Part shown: in pieces, positions 15,323-24,605 of the stretch | How the letters are laid out: each line of letters starts with the position of its first letter | Position numbering within the stretch: the stretch's first letter is position 1 | NCBI GenBank assembly: GCA_049242885.1 | Contig: JBMLOQ010000028.1 | Coordinates: 1-34,787, forward strand | Source of the DNA: CAIVPM01 sp049242885 | GTDB lineage: Bacteria > Bacteroidota > Bacteroidia > Chitinophagales > Chitinophagaceae | Direction: 5' to 3' | DNA length: 34,787 nucleotides | Program-made: the position numbers and the translations under genes | Notes under the pieces: model-generated | The model's input: only the letters and a program-made list of their open reading frames with translations | The model's database searches: none | Told to the model about the DNA's origin: nothing

Positions 15323-16516
15323 ATGCAATCTACACTAATACACAACGAATCAATTTCAACATCAAATAAAAAAATTATTGTTTTGGGCAGTGGCCCAAAC
15401 AGAATTGGACAAGGAATAGAATTTGACTATTGCTGTGTGCATGGCTTATTAGCCATTAAAGAAGCTGGATTTGAAGCTATAATGGTTAATTGTAATCCAG
15501 AAACTGTAAGTACCGATTTTGATATGGCTGATAAACTGTATTTTGAACCAGTTTATTGGGAACACTTATGGGAAATAATTGAACACGAAAAACCATATGG
15601 AGTAATAGTTCAATTAGGCGGACAAACTGCACTCAAACTCTCTAAAAAGCTACATCAAAAAGGAATCAAAATTATTGGTACCAGTTACGATAATATGGAT
15701 ATTGCTGAAGATAGAGGACGTTTTAGTGACCTTTTAAAATCTTTAGATATTCCTTATCCAGAATATGGCACAGCACACGATGCTGATGAGGCTATCGTTG
15801 TTGCTAACAAAGTTGGTTACCCAGTTTTGGTACGCCCAAGCTATGTATTGGGGGGGCAAAGAATGAGAATTGTAATTAATGATGACGAAGTTGAAAAGGC
15901 GGTTGTTAGTTTATTAAAGCATATACCAGGAAATAAAATTTTGATTGACCATTTTTTAGACCGTTGCCAAGAAGCTGAAGTAGATGCTATTTATGATGGC
16001 GAAAATTTTCATGTAATGGGTGTAATGGAACATATTGAGCCAGCGGGCATACATAGTGGCGATAGTAATGCAGTTTTACCAGCATTTAATCTTACACCAT
16101 TGATTATAGAAACAATGGAATTTTATGCTGAAAAAATTGCAAAAGCGTTAAACATCAAAGGTTTAATTAATATTCAATTTGCTATTAAAAATGATAAAGT
16201 TTTTGTAATTGAAGCTAATCCAAGAGCTAGTAGAACAACACCATTTATAGCTAAAGCATATCAAATTCCTTACTTAAATATTGCTACTAAAATAATGCTA
16301 GAAGTAAATAAACTAACAGATTTTGAAATCAATAAAAAATTAGATGGATATGCAATAAAAGAACCAGTTTTTAGTTTTAATAAATTTCCTGGTGTTAATA
16401 AAGAATTGGGACCTGAAATGAAAAGTACTGGCGAGGCCATCAGATTTATTAAGGATTTAAGAGATCCTTACTTTAGAACTTTATATAAAGAAAGAAGTAT
16501 GCACTTAAGTAAATAA
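15323..16516 (+). CDS. carB: Carbamoyl-phosphate synthase large subunit, C-terminal synthetase half only
   Basis: This 397-residue protein matches the second (carbamate-phosphorylating) ATP-grasp half of CarB, which makes carbamoyl phosphate for pyrimidines and arginine. Family segments include GSGPNRIGQGIEFDY (22-36), VNCNPETVSTDFDMADKLYFEP, VQLGGQTALKLS, RPSYVLGGQRM, EHIEPAGIHSGDS and VFVIEANPRASRT. The usual protein has two such halves in about 940-1070 residues; here the N-terminal half is missing. The frame opens at ATG with QSTLIHNES, which aligns with the linker between halves. It has its own candidate promoter and no N-half precedes it. The C-terminal allosteric MGS-like domain is also absent, which I recall as normal for many Bacteroidota. 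It may be a split enzyme as in some archaea and Aquifex, with the other half elsewhere. Confidence 0.9.
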   Translation: MQSTLIHNESISTSNKKIIVLGSGPNRIGQGIEFDYCCVHGLLAIKEAGFEAIMVNCNPETVSTDFDMADKLYFEPVYWEHLWEIIEHEKPYGVIVQLGGQTALKLSKKLHQKGIKIIGTSYDNMDIAEDRGRFSDLLKSLDIPYPEYGTAHDADEAIVVANKVGYPVLVRPSYVLGGQRMRIVINDDEVEKAVVSLLKHIPGNKILIDHFLDRCQEAEVDAIYDGENFHVMGVMEHIEPAGIHSGDSNAVLPAFNLTPLIIETMEFYAEKIAKALNIKGLINIQFAIKNDKVFVIEANPRASRTTPFIAKAYQIPYLNIATKIMLEVNKLTDFEINKKLDGYAIKEPVFSFNKFPGVNKELGPEMKSTGEAIRFIKDLRDPYFRTLYKERSMHLSK

Positions 16517-16534
16517 TTCTTAATATAAAAACAT

Positions 16535-16567
16535 AAAAATAGCGTTGCCATTGGCAACGCTATTTTT
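16535..16567. terminator. Bidirectional terminator between carB half and TPR gene
   Basis: A 15-bp perfect stem (16535-16549 with 16553-16567) has a 3-nt loop. The GC-rich core AGCGTTGCC is flanked by five A on one side and five T on the other, so it can terminate transcripts from both converging genes, carB (+) and the TPR gene (-). Confidence 0.88.
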
Positions 16568-16590
16568 ATGTACTGCTATTATAATGAAAT

Positions 16591-18423
16591 TTACTTTTTC
16601 TTTTTTACTGGAGCTGGTTTCGTAGTGCTTTTAGTTGTTTTTGCTGGTGTTGTAGTTGTTGAACTATTTACTGGTGTTACTTCTCCAGCACTTGCAGCAC
16701 CTTTTCCACCTGTTTTTGGAGGTGTTGGTGTGCTTGGTGTTTTTGGACTAGTAGCCGGTTTATTCATCACATTGGTGATTATTGTTTTTTGTTGTGCAGC
16801 AAAATTATTTTCTTCAGAGCCAGGAGTTGGAAATATAGCCAACATTTTATCTAAAACCTCTATTGCTTTAGGGTAATTTTTAGTTTTATCACCAAAATGA
16901 ATAAGCATATAGTATAAGTTGTTGAAAATAGTTTTCTTATTTTTTTCAATGTCTTTTTCTAATACAGAATTAAGGTAGCTTAAATGTTCAATTGCTGTAC
17001 CTTTTGTACTATCTGTATCTAGAGCAATTGCTGCTTTTCTTAAAAAAGAAGCAGGCTGTGGTTTATCTGGGAAAGCATTTAAATAAGATTTTGCTAACTC
17101 AATGGTTTGAGCGTAATCTTTATTTAAAAATGCTGCATTTGTAAGCTTATAATGGTCGGCTTCACTCATTACTCCTTTTAATTCAATTGCTTTTTTAAGC
17201 CAAATTACTTGGTCACTTCCCATTCCAGCTTTTCCAAAAATATCTGCTGCTTGGTTAGCATAGTCAATCTTAGCCTTTTTGCTAGTATCTGCATCCATTG
17301 CTTTTGTAATAAAGGCAACAGTTTGTTTCTCCATTCCTTTAAAGCGGCTGTATACTTTAATTGCAATATCAAAATCAGTCACTTCAATTTTATCAGCTGG
17401 AGCTGTTGCAAAAAAATCATCAATATTTTTCTTTGCTGTTATACTATCATTTAATCTATCATTATTATAAGCATATAAAATGTTTACTCGAGCTTTACAA
17501 TCTGTACCCTCCAATTCTTTAGCTTTTGCTAAACTCTCACTATACTTTCCTGCTCTAAATAAATAGTCGGAATAGAAATAATCATTTCTACAATCTTTAT
17601 CAGAATTTTGTAAATACTTTTCAATATTTTCTTTAGCAACATTTACATCTCTGTTGCTGTAGTAGGTATAATAATCTAAATACACAGGACCGTAAGTAGG
17701 GTCAGCAGCAATTGCAGCATTAAAGTATTGTTCCATAAATGGTTTATTACTTTGACTGAGATAAATTTTACCAATTAAATGATTAGCTTGTGCATTTTTT
17801 GGATCACGTTGAATAGCTTCTGTATATGCCTTTTGAGCCTCGCCACCAAACTCTCCTCCCATTTTTCTATAACAAATTCCCATGGTAATAAAATAGTCTG
17901 GTGTTGTTAAATCAATTTCACCTGCTGTTTTTAATTTTTCAATAGCATACAACGGGTCGCCATATTTACTACTTCCATCGCTTACTAAACGTCCAATACA
18001 ATTTGCACGTCCAATAATATTTAGAATTGTAGGATTATCTTTTCCTTTATTTTTTCCTTTTAATTCTTTAGTGGCTGTGATGGCTTGCTCAAATCTTTGT
18101 TTAGAGCTGTTTAAATCTCCTCCTTCCAATAAATCTACATGAGCAGTACCTACCCACATATAAGGATCATTAACACCATCTTGTAGTGCTTTTTGATAAA
18201 GTGCTTTTGCTCCCTTTACATCATCTTCTGCAATCATGGTTTGCCCCAGCCAATATATAGCTACAGCATCTTTAGGATTTGTAGTAACTAATTTACTAAA
18301 CGCTTCTCTTGCTGTTTTTGCTTTTCCATAATTAAGCATTTTAATAGCATCGACTACACCTTGAGCTTTTGTGAAGCTTAGTACAAGCACTAATGCAGCT
18401 AATAAAAAACTTGATTTTTTCAT
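16591..18423 (-). CDS. Exported tetratricopeptide-repeat protein
   Basis: This 610-residue protein has a signal peptide (about 1-20, ending FTKAQ), so it acts in the periplasm or envelope. The body is built of TPR-like helical repeats, such as AKTAREAFSKLVTTNPKDAVAIYWLGQ, ALYQKALQDGVNDPYMWVG and AYTEAIQRDPKNAQANHLIGKIYL. The last 57 residues (554-610) form a Pro/Thr/Ser/Lys-rich disordered tail ending PVKKKK, possibly interacting with peptidoglycan or the membrane. It is the last gene of a minus-strand set after a PstS-like lipoprotein (114-nt gap), and it faces the exbB-tonB operon. From memory, TPR proteins of this sort often follow exbB-exbD-tonB and PstS-like genes in Bacteroidota, which suggests a role with the TonB motor. 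That link is inference. Confidence 0.88.
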   Translation of the reverse strand: MKKSSFLLAALVLVLSFTKAQGVVDAIKMLNYGKAKTAREAFSKLVTTNPKDAVAIYWLGQTMIAEDDVKGAKALYQKALQDGVNDPYMWVGTAHVDLLEGGDLNSSKQRFEQAITATKELKGKNKGKDNPTILNIIGRANCIGRLVSDGSSKYGDPLYAIEKLKTAGEIDLTTPDYFITMGICYRKMGGEFGGEAQKAYTEAIQRDPKNAQANHLIGKIYLSQSNKPFMEQYFNAAIAADPTYGPVYLDYYTYYSNRDVNVAKENIEKYLQNSDKDCRNDYFYSDYLFRAGKYSESLAKAKELEGTDCKARVNILYAYNNDRLNDSITAKKNIDDFFATAPADKIEVTDFDIAIKVYSRFKGMEKQTVAFITKAMDADTSKKAKIDYANQAADIFGKAGMGSDQVIWLKKAIELKGVMSEADHYKLTNAAFLNKDYAQTIELAKSYLNAFPDKPQPASFLRKAAIALDTDSTKGTAIEHLSYLNSVLEKDIEKNKKTIFNNLYYMLIHFGDKTKNYPKAIEVLDKMLAIFPTPGSEENNFAAQQKTIITNVMNKPATSPKTPSTPTPPKTGGKGAASAGEVTPVNSSTTTTPAKTTKSTTKPAPVKKKK

Positions 18424-18537
18424 ATTTCTTCGTTGTTTATATTTTTAAAAATTGCTATACTTTTTTTTGTTTTTTTTGGCGACGACAATATTAAATTTTT
18501 AATCCATTGAAATTTAAATAATGAAGTTTTTTATTTT

Positions 18538-19449
18538 TTAAAGTCGTGTAGCCCTTTTATTAAAATTAATAACTGCTGGAGCTAATCCTGCTCTTTTAAA
18601 AATTAATTGCCCACGTTCGTGTTTTAAAAAATTGCCAAATCCTGTACCTAATCCTTGAGAACTTTCTTTAATAATGTAATACAAGGGACGTGCCAAAGGA
18701 TATTGTCCATACATTAGAGTTGCTTGTGTGGCTTTAGCAAAAGTACCTGGTTCATCACAAATTTTACATTCAATTAGTGCTAATTTTACTTTTTTTCTAT
18801 GCTCAGCTTGTACTTCATTAAATGGATTACTTATCCAACAATTACTTACAAAACCAATAGCATTTTGCGTTTTTTTAAGCAGTGCAATTACACTGTCAGA
18901 GCCATTAGTTGCTACAACATTTTTACCAAACGGTTTTCCTCTCAAAATACTGTCACTTAAGTATTTTACAGTACTTGTAGCATTATTTCCATCTAAAATT
19001 ACTTGATAATTTTTCTTTCCACTTAAAATATCTACAAGTTCATTATAGCTAAATATACTATCCTTATTATTGATATTTACTATGGCTGCTACAGCATCAA
19101 AAGCAACATTTAAATTTTTGGGTTCAAAGCCTAAATTGTTTTTAAAAATTTCAAATTCTTTGCTAGATAATGACCTTGCAGAAATTATCATTCTTACGCT
19201 ATCATTTAACAAATCTTTAAAACATTCAACTTCAGACTTATAAGAAACTTTGATGTTTGTATTGGGATAAGTGAAATGATACATTTGCAATTGTTCTTCT
19301 ATAACTGGCTTAAAACTTTCGTCAACACTTATATTAATTGTTCCATAATCAAAGGTATCGTATAGCGGTGTTTGCTTATTGCCTGCTTTATTGTTGCATG
19401 AAGTACAACAACAAATAATCACAATAAATATTTGAGCCACGAACTTCAT
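18538..19449 (-). CDS. PstS-like periplasmic substrate-binding lipoprotein
   Basis: This 303-residue protein has a short signal sequence and lipobox-like CTSC, with lipidated Cys at 18. It then has the phosphate-binding-protein-like (PBP type 2) fold: a start strand INISVDESFKPVIEEQL, MIISARSLSSKE, FDAVAAIVN (117-125), ELVDILSGK, NGSDSVIALLKKTQNAIGFVS and a late YPLARPLYYIIKE. No PstC, PstA or PstB permease genes accompany it, so ABC import of phosphate is unlikely to be its job. It begins 4 nt after the stop of the small membrane-protein gene and precedes the TPR gene. Its place beside TonB-motor genes suggests an envelope role. The ligand is unknown. Confidence 0.83.
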   Translation of the reverse strand: MKFVAQIFIVIICCCTSCNNKAGNKQTPLYDTFDYGTINISVDESFKPVIEEQLQMYHFTYPNTNIKVSYKSEVECFKDLLNDSVRMIISARSLSSKEFEIFKNNLGFEPKNLNVAFDAVAAIVNINNKDSIFSYNELVDILSGKKNYQVILDGNNATSTVKYLSDSILRGKPFGKNVVATNGSDSVIALLKKTQNAIGFVSNCWISNPFNEVQAEHRKKVKLALIECKICDEPGTFAKATQATLMYGQYPLARPLYYIIKESSQGLGTGFGNFLKHERGQLIFKRAGLAPAVINFNKRATRL

Positions 19450-19453
19450 ATGA

Positions 19454-19714
19454 TTAATTATTTGTGCTTAAAAATGCTCTAAAAATTCTAAACCCTCCAT
19501 ATAAAACACATATTCCACCAAAAAGATAACGTTGCAATTCGGAAAATTGCAGCAGCATATCGGCTTTTAGTTGTTCAGGAAAAATCATTAAAATTCCCAT
19601 TATTAAAAAAGCTAGAGCCATTACAATATTTCTTACTGTATTTAGTTTTTCTGCCAAGGTTTTTTTTGGCTTTTGTGGCTGTTGCTGTTCAAGAATTTTA
19701 TTAATCGAAGTCAT
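19454..19714 (-). CDS. Small membrane protein of the PstS-like/TPR gene set
   Basis: This 86-residue protein has a polar, charged N-terminus (MTSINKILEQQQPQKPKKTL) and two transmembrane segments, VMALAFLIMGILMIF and LFGGICVLYGGFRIFRAFL. I recognise no named family. The frame extends to a TTG at 19768. A TATATTG box, one base short of the -7 element, lies at 19747-19753 within that extension, supporting the ATG at 19714. The stop lies 4 nt before the PstS-like start, so the two are surely cotranscribed. Its location suggests an inner-membrane anchor for that gene set. Confidence 0.75.
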   Translation of the reverse strand: MTSINKILEQQQPQKPKKTLAEKLNTVRNIVMALAFLIMGILMIFPEQLKADMLLQFSELQRYLFGGICVLYGGFRIFRAFLSTNN

Positions 19715-19824
19715 TATTAAAACAATTGTAGTTAAACTAAAGATTGCAATATAGTAGAAATTCCACAAAACAGTTTGATGGTTAAATTCATGACAATAAT
19801 ATTACCCAAATATCAAAATTATAA

Positions 19825-20841
19825 CTACAAAGAAAACGCTTCAATAGGCCTTTTACGAGGTTTAATATGTTTTACTGCATCTGCCATGTGCTTAATATGT
19901 GAAGGTGTTGTACCACAGCAACCACCAACAATATTTACAAAACCTTCTTTAGCCCAATCTTCAATAAAATGAGCTGTTTGATGTGGCTGTTCATCATATT
20001 CACCCATGGCATTTGGCAATCCTGCATTAGGGTATGCACTAGTATAGCAACTAGCAATTTGAGATAACTCTTCAATATGTGGTCTCATTTCATTGGCTCC
20101 TAAAGCACAGTTTAAGCCTATACTCAATGGTTTTGCATGACTAACAGAAATATAAAAAGCTTCTAATGTTTGGCCACTCAATGTTCTACCACTAGCATCA
20201 GTAATTGTACCACTAATCATTACTGGTAGTTCTTTGCCAGCTTCTTTAAAAAACTTTTTTGTAGCAAAAATGGCCGCCTTTGCATTTAATGTATCAAAAA
20301 TAGTTTCTATTAAAATAATATCTACCCCACCATCTACTAAGCCTTTAATTTGTTGATGGTAAGCTGCTACAGCATCGTCAAAAGTTAAGGCTCTAAAGCC
20401 TGGATTGTTAACATCTGGGCTAAGAGATAGTGTTTTATTTAAAGGACCAATGCTACCTGCAACATATTTTGTTGTTTCATCTTCTGGATGTTCAGTTTTA
20501 TATTGTTCAACAGCCTTTAAAGCACAACTTGCTGCAGCAACATTAAGTTCGTAAGCAAAAGCTTCCATTTCATAATCAGCCATTGCTATAGTAGTACTAC
20601 TAAAAGTATTGGTTTCAATAATACTTGCCCCAGCTTCTAAATACTCTTTATGAATTGCAGTAATTATTTGTGGTTGGGTGATGCAAAGCAAATCATTATT
20701 GCCTTTTACATCTACATGCCAATCTTTAAAACGCTCACCACGATAATCTTCTTCTTGTAGTTTATAACGTTGTATCATGGTACCCATAGCACCATCAATC
20801 ACTAAAATTCTATGTTCTAAATCTTTATATATAGGATGCAT
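19825..20841 (-). CDS. metH: Homocysteine-binding module of methionine synthase (MetH N-terminal part)
   Basis: This 338-residue homocysteine S-methyltransferase domain activates homocysteine on zinc for methyl transfer. Motifs are VIDGAMGTMIQRYKL (14-28), YRGERF, EYLEAGASIIETNTFSSTTIA, VAGSIGPLNKTLSLSPDV, IGLNCALGANEM with zinc ligand C245, and GGCCGTTP with C308 and C309. It corresponds to the first module of cobalamin-dependent MetH. The folate, cobalamin and reactivation modules are absent, and the gene downstream is unrelated. As I recall, many Bacteroidota encode MetH as two proteins, this module and a longer one, usually adjacent; here the partner must lie elsewhere. The tail KPRKRPIEAFSL suggests a natural end, not a truncation. 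The alternative is a stand-alone methyltransferase using S-methylmethionine, which is less likely because the similarity is to MetH. Confidence 0.88.
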   Translation of the reverse strand: MHPIYKDLEHRILVIDGAMGTMIQRYKLQEEDYRGERFKDWHVDVKGNNDLLCITQPQIITAIHKEYLEAGASIIETNTFSSTTIAMADYEMEAFAYELNVAAASCALKAVEQYKTEHPEDETTKYVAGSIGPLNKTLSLSPDVNNPGFRALTFDDAVAAYHQQIKGLVDGGVDIILIETIFDTLNAKAAIFATKKFFKEAGKELPVMISGTITDASGRTLSGQTLEAFYISVSHAKPLSIGLNCALGANEMRPHIEELSQIASCYTSAYPNAGLPNAMGEYDEQPHQTAHFIEDWAKEGFVNIVGGCCGTTPSHIKHMADAVKHIKPRKRPIEAFSL

Positions 20842-21084
20842 AATAAATTTAATATTTTGTATTCAATATTTGATATTGATGATTGTATAAACAAATTATC
20901 TATACGAATTTCTCCTAAATTTTGATTTGAGTAAAAACTACCTGTGTGTGGGTGGTATGTTTATTAGTTCAAATAAAAAGATAGAAACATGCAGTGCGAA
21001 CAATAAACAAATCTTTCTGCAATGCTGCAAATGTAACTAAGAATAATAATAAGTAAATAATGATTTTGGAAACTACCTATATTG

Positions 21085-21849
21085 CTAGTACTGAAAAATA
21101 GTTTTTACCTCGGCAGCAGAAATTTCTCTGTTAAAGATTCTAACATCATCAAGTTTTCCTTTAAACAAAGCGTTGTTTATTTCTATGCCACCAATGGTAG
21201 TCCAAAAATTATTTGTTGGATAGTTTATTTGGCTAGTGGTATAGTTAGTGGTTGATAGCAACTCCCCATTTATATAAAATCTAAAAGTATGTGTAGTACC
21301 ATTATATGTTGCCACTACATGGTTCCAAGTGCCACTAAAAAAAGTATTGTTGGGTAAAAAAAGTTCATTGTAAGTAAGACCATCTAGTACATCTTTTCTT
21401 GCAGATAAGGTGACACCAGACCCTGTATTTTTATAATAAAGTACGTAAGGATCTTTTCCACTTGCTGCATCTCCATGCCAAATTATGCCTCTAATATCGT
21501 TAGGGTAACCATCTGGTTTAATCCAACAACAAAGAGAAAAACTAACTTTTAAATCTAAGGCATTGCTGTAAGGTAATGTTATATAAGCATTTGTACCATT
21601 AAAGTAATAAGCTCTATCTCCTCTATTAAATCTATCAGTGGTTGGGGTAACACCAAAAACTTGTGCTGTATTTTTATAATTACTGCTGTCTATTGCATTA
21701 CCAGTAAATGGTAAATATAAAACTTGACCTGTGGTATCTGGAATATTTGCAGTGTTTACGAAAACAGTTTCAACTTCTTTTTTACACCCTACTAGGCCAG
21801 CCAATAGGAACAAGCTGGCCAATAAGGGTACTGTTCTTACTATAATCAT
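21085..21849 (-). CDS. LamG/concanavalin-like lectin-fold lipoprotein
   Basis: This 254-residue protein has a signal sequence with lipobox LVGC, lipidated at Cys22, so it is membrane-anchored and probably exposed in the envelope. After a short linker (25-40) comes one LamG-type jelly-roll domain (about 41-254). It begins LYLPFTGNAIDSSNYKN and includes FSLCCWIKP, TWNHVVATYNG, RFYINGELLSTTNY and the typical ending GKLDDVRIFNREISAAEVKTIF. Such proteins bind carbohydrate or protein at the surface. No catalytic domain is attached. It stands alone between metH and fadN; the 180 nt before it hold a terminator, and I saw nothing notable in the 243 nt after it. Confidence 0.82.
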   Translation of the reverse strand: MIIVRTVPLLASLFLLAGLVGCKKEVETVFVNTANIPDTTGQVLYLPFTGNAIDSSNYKNTAQVFGVTPTTDRFNRGDRAYYFNGTNAYITLPYSNALDLKVSFSLCCWIKPDGYPNDIRGIIWHGDAASGKDPYVLYYKNTGSGVTLSARKDVLDGLTYNELFLPNNTFFSGTWNHVVATYNGTTHTFRFYINGELLSTTNYTTSQINYPTNNFWTTIGGIEINNALFKGKLDDVRIFNREISAAEVKTIFQY

Positions 21850-21949
21850 CAGGGTAACGTAATTATAAATAAATAACGCACGTTTTGCTTCAATATTTTT
21901 TGCATATTAAAATTGTGGAAAAACTATAAGTTTATGGAGTTGAATACAC

Positions 21950-21976
21950 AAAAACTGCCCAAAAAAGGGCAGTTTA
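21950..21976 (-). terminator. Likely terminator of fadN
   Basis: A 9-bp stem AAACTGCCC/GGGCAGTTT (21952-21960 with 21967-21975) with a 6-nt loop follows the fadN stop by about 55 nt. On the minus strand it runs into TTTTT and then GTGTA, so the T-tract is short. On the plus strand no T-run follows. Confidence 0.6.
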
Positions 21977-22029
21977 AATAAAAAATAATTTGATTTACTA
22001 AGAAAGGTTTTATTAGAGCTTGCTTATGT

Positions 22030-24402
22030 TTAATTCCTAATTGGTCGCCCACTCTTTAAAACACTTTGAATACGTTCTAAAGTTTTACGTTCGCCACAAA
22101 GACTTAAAAATACTTCTCTCTCTAAATCTAGCAAGTATTGCTCACTTACTAAAGTTGGCTCACTTAAATCACCACCACACATTGCAAATGCTAGTTTTTT
22201 AGCAATTAATACATCGTGGTCTGTAGCATATCCACCTCTCCACATGCCATTAACACCAGCATACATAGCACCAAGTGCTTGTTGACCCATTACTTTAATA
22301 TCTGTTCTTTGAATTGGCATGGTATAACCAGCATCGTACAATTCAATTACACTTTTTTTGGCTTCAGCAACTCTTCTGTTAATATTCATTACAATTTCAT
22401 CCTGACCTTTTCGTAAAATACCCATTTCAAAAGCTTCGGCAGCACTTGTTGCTACTTTTGCTGTAGCAATGCTTAAGAATCTTTCTTTAAGTGTATTGGT
22501 TTCTGGTTCATCTTTATGTAAATCGGTACTGGCACGTAATACAAATTCTTTTGTACCACCACCACCAGGTATTAAACCAACGCCTAATTCAACTAATCCA
22601 ATATAAGTTTCTGCAGCAGCACACACTTTATCGGCATGTAAACTTAATTCGCATGCACCACCTAATGTTAAAGCATGAGGAGCTACAACAACAGGGATGC
22701 TGCTGTATCGAACCCTCATCATTGTATTTTGGAACATCCGAATGGCCATATCTAACTCATCCCAATCTTGTTCAATGGCATACATAAATATCATACCTAC
22801 GTTTGCACCTGCACTAAAATTTGGGCCTTCATTAGCTACAACTAGTCCTTTAAATTTATCTTCAGCAATTGAAATAGCTTTTTGTAACCCTTCAAGCACT
22901 TCTCCACCAATGCTATTCATTTTTGTACTCCACTCAATACCTGCAACATCGTTTCCTAAATCATACACTCGGCAAGCACTGTTTTTCCAAATGGTTTTAT
23001 CAGAATGGTGATTCATTACAATGATAGAATCTCCACCAGGTAAGGCTTTGTAAGCTTTTGAGCTTACATCATAACACAAACGCTTACCATTTTCTACTTT
23101 GTAAAAGCTTGTGATGCCATTAGCCAACATTTCATCAACCCAAGGAGCTACTGCAAAGCCACCAGCTTTCATGTGTTCAACTGTTTTAGCAACACCCAAA
23201 GCATCCCAAGTTTCAAAAGCACCAATTTCCCAACCAAAACCTGCCATCATAGCATCATCCACTCTAAAAATTTCGTCGCTTATTTCAGGTATTCTGTGAG
23301 AAATATAGCTAAACAACATGGCGTGAAAAGCTCTGTAAAATTCACCTGCTTTATCCATTGCTGCACAAAGCATTTTAATTTTTGCTTTTAGATCATCTAT
23401 AGTTTTTGCAGTATCTACACTAGCAAATTTTGGTTTAACTCTTGCCCCATACTCCATTGTTTTAAGGTTAAGGGTAAGAATTTCTTTTGCTCCTTCTGCA
23501 GTTTTAGATTTTTTAAAGAATCCTTGAGCTGTTTTATCGCCTAACCAATTGTTTTCTAACATTTTGTTTAACCATACAGGAATGTCGAAAATTGCTTTAG
23601 CCTCATCATTTGGGCAATTTTCAGCAACGCCTTTGGCAACTTTCACTAAGGTATCAATACCTACAACATCGGCAGTTCTAAAAGTGGCACTTTTTGGGCG
23701 ACCAATTATTGGTCCTGTAAGAGCATCAACCTCATCAATTGTTAAGCCCATTTTATCCATAAGGTTAAAAATGGCCATAATGCTATACACACCAATTCTA
23801 TTGGCAATAAATGCTGGAGTGTCTTTACACAATACTGTTGTTTTTCCTAAATACAAATCACCATAATGCATTAAAAAATCAACAACATCTTGTTTTGTAT
23901 TTGGAGTAGGAATTACCTCTAATAAACGTAAATAGCGTGGTGGATTAAAGAAATGAGAGCCACAGAAATGTGCTTTAAAATCTTCACTCTTACCTTCAGC
24001 CATTAAGTGAATAGGAATTCCCGAAGTATTACTTGTAATTAATGTGCCTTTGGTACGAAACTTATCAACTTCGTTTAAAACTTGGTGCTTAATATCCAAT
24101 CTTTCTACAACTACTTCAATTACCCAATCTACATGGGCAATATCTTTCATATTATCTGTAAAATTTCCAGTTTTAATATTTTTAACCACTTCTTTTGTAA
24201 ACACTGGACTAGGATTGCTTTTTAAGGCAGCAGCTAATGCATCGTTTACAATTTTATTTGGGTCGTGCTTTTTACCTTCTTCAACTTTGGGTTGAATATC
24301 TAGCAACAACACTTGTACACCTATACCTGCAAAATGGCATGCTATTCTGCTTCCCATTACACCAGAGCCTAAAACGGCTACTTTTTTTATTGCTCTTTTC
24401 AT
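22030..24402 (-). CDS. fadN: 3-hydroxyacyl-CoA dehydrogenase/enoyl-CoA hydratase (FadN type)
   Basis: This 790-residue bifunctional enzyme of fatty-acid beta-oxidation hydrates enoyl-CoA and oxidises the 3-hydroxyacyl-CoA. The dehydrogenase comes first: a Rossmann motif VAVLGSGVMGSRIACHFAG (8-26), SNTSGIPIHLMA, FCGSHFFNPPRYLRLLEVIP and the 3HCDH helical domain with KDTPAFIANRIGVY. The crotonase-type hydratase domain follows (about 480-700), with ANEGPNFSAGANVGMIF and ALTLGGACELSLHADKVCAA. This order and length match FadN of Bacillus rather than FadB or FadJ of E. coli, which have the hydratase first. The usual partners, a thiolase and an acyl-CoA dehydrogenase, are not in the window. A TATTGTTTGCA sequence just upstream resembles a promoter -7 box with one extra base. 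Confidence 0.94.
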   Translation of the reverse strand: MKRAIKKVAVLGSGVMGSRIACHFAGIGVQVLLLDIQPKVEEGKKHDPNKIVNDALAAALKSNPSPVFTKEVVKNIKTGNFTDNMKDIAHVDWVIEVVVERLDIKHQVLNEVDKFRTKGTLITSNTSGIPIHLMAEGKSEDFKAHFCGSHFFNPPRYLRLLEVIPTPNTKQDVVDFLMHYGDLYLGKTTVLCKDTPAFIANRIGVYSIMAIFNLMDKMGLTIDEVDALTGPIIGRPKSATFRTADVVGIDTLVKVAKGVAENCPNDEAKAIFDIPVWLNKMLENNWLGDKTAQGFFKKSKTAEGAKEILTLNLKTMEYGARVKPKFASVDTAKTIDDLKAKIKMLCAAMDKAGEFYRAFHAMLFSYISHRIPEISDEIFRVDDAMMAGFGWEIGAFETWDALGVAKTVEHMKAGGFAVAPWVDEMLANGITSFYKVENGKRLCYDVSSKAYKALPGGDSIIVMNHHSDKTIWKNSACRVYDLGNDVAGIEWSTKMNSIGGEVLEGLQKAISIAEDKFKGLVVANEGPNFSAGANVGMIFMYAIEQDWDELDMAIRMFQNTMMRVRYSSIPVVVAPHALTLGGACELSLHADKVCAAAETYIGLVELGVGLIPGGGGTKEFVLRASTDLHKDEPETNTLKERFLSIATAKVATSAAEAFEMGILRKGQDEIVMNINRRVAEAKKSVIELYDAGYTMPIQRTDIKVMGQQALGAMYAGVNGMWRGGYATDHDVLIAKKLAFAMCGGDLSEPTLVSEQYLLDLEREVFLSLCGERKTLERIQSVLKSGRPIRN

Positions 24403-24605
24403 ATTACAATTTTACTTGCAAACAATATTTTGTTGATTACAAAAAACAAAACTACATTAAAAATAGTTGCATAAACAACTATTTTTTAAAAAAATTATTT
24501 TTTGAAGAAAAACTATACTTAATTTGTTGAAAGTATATTATAAAACTTGCCCTAACCATATTTTTAACTTGTTTTAAGTTAATCTTATTTGCCAACAACA
24601 ATAGT

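Noticed and set aside
16568..16876. Valine/glycine-rich plus-strand ORF
   Set aside because: It is antisense to the Pro/Thr/Lys-rich tail of the exported TPR protein and has no independent support.
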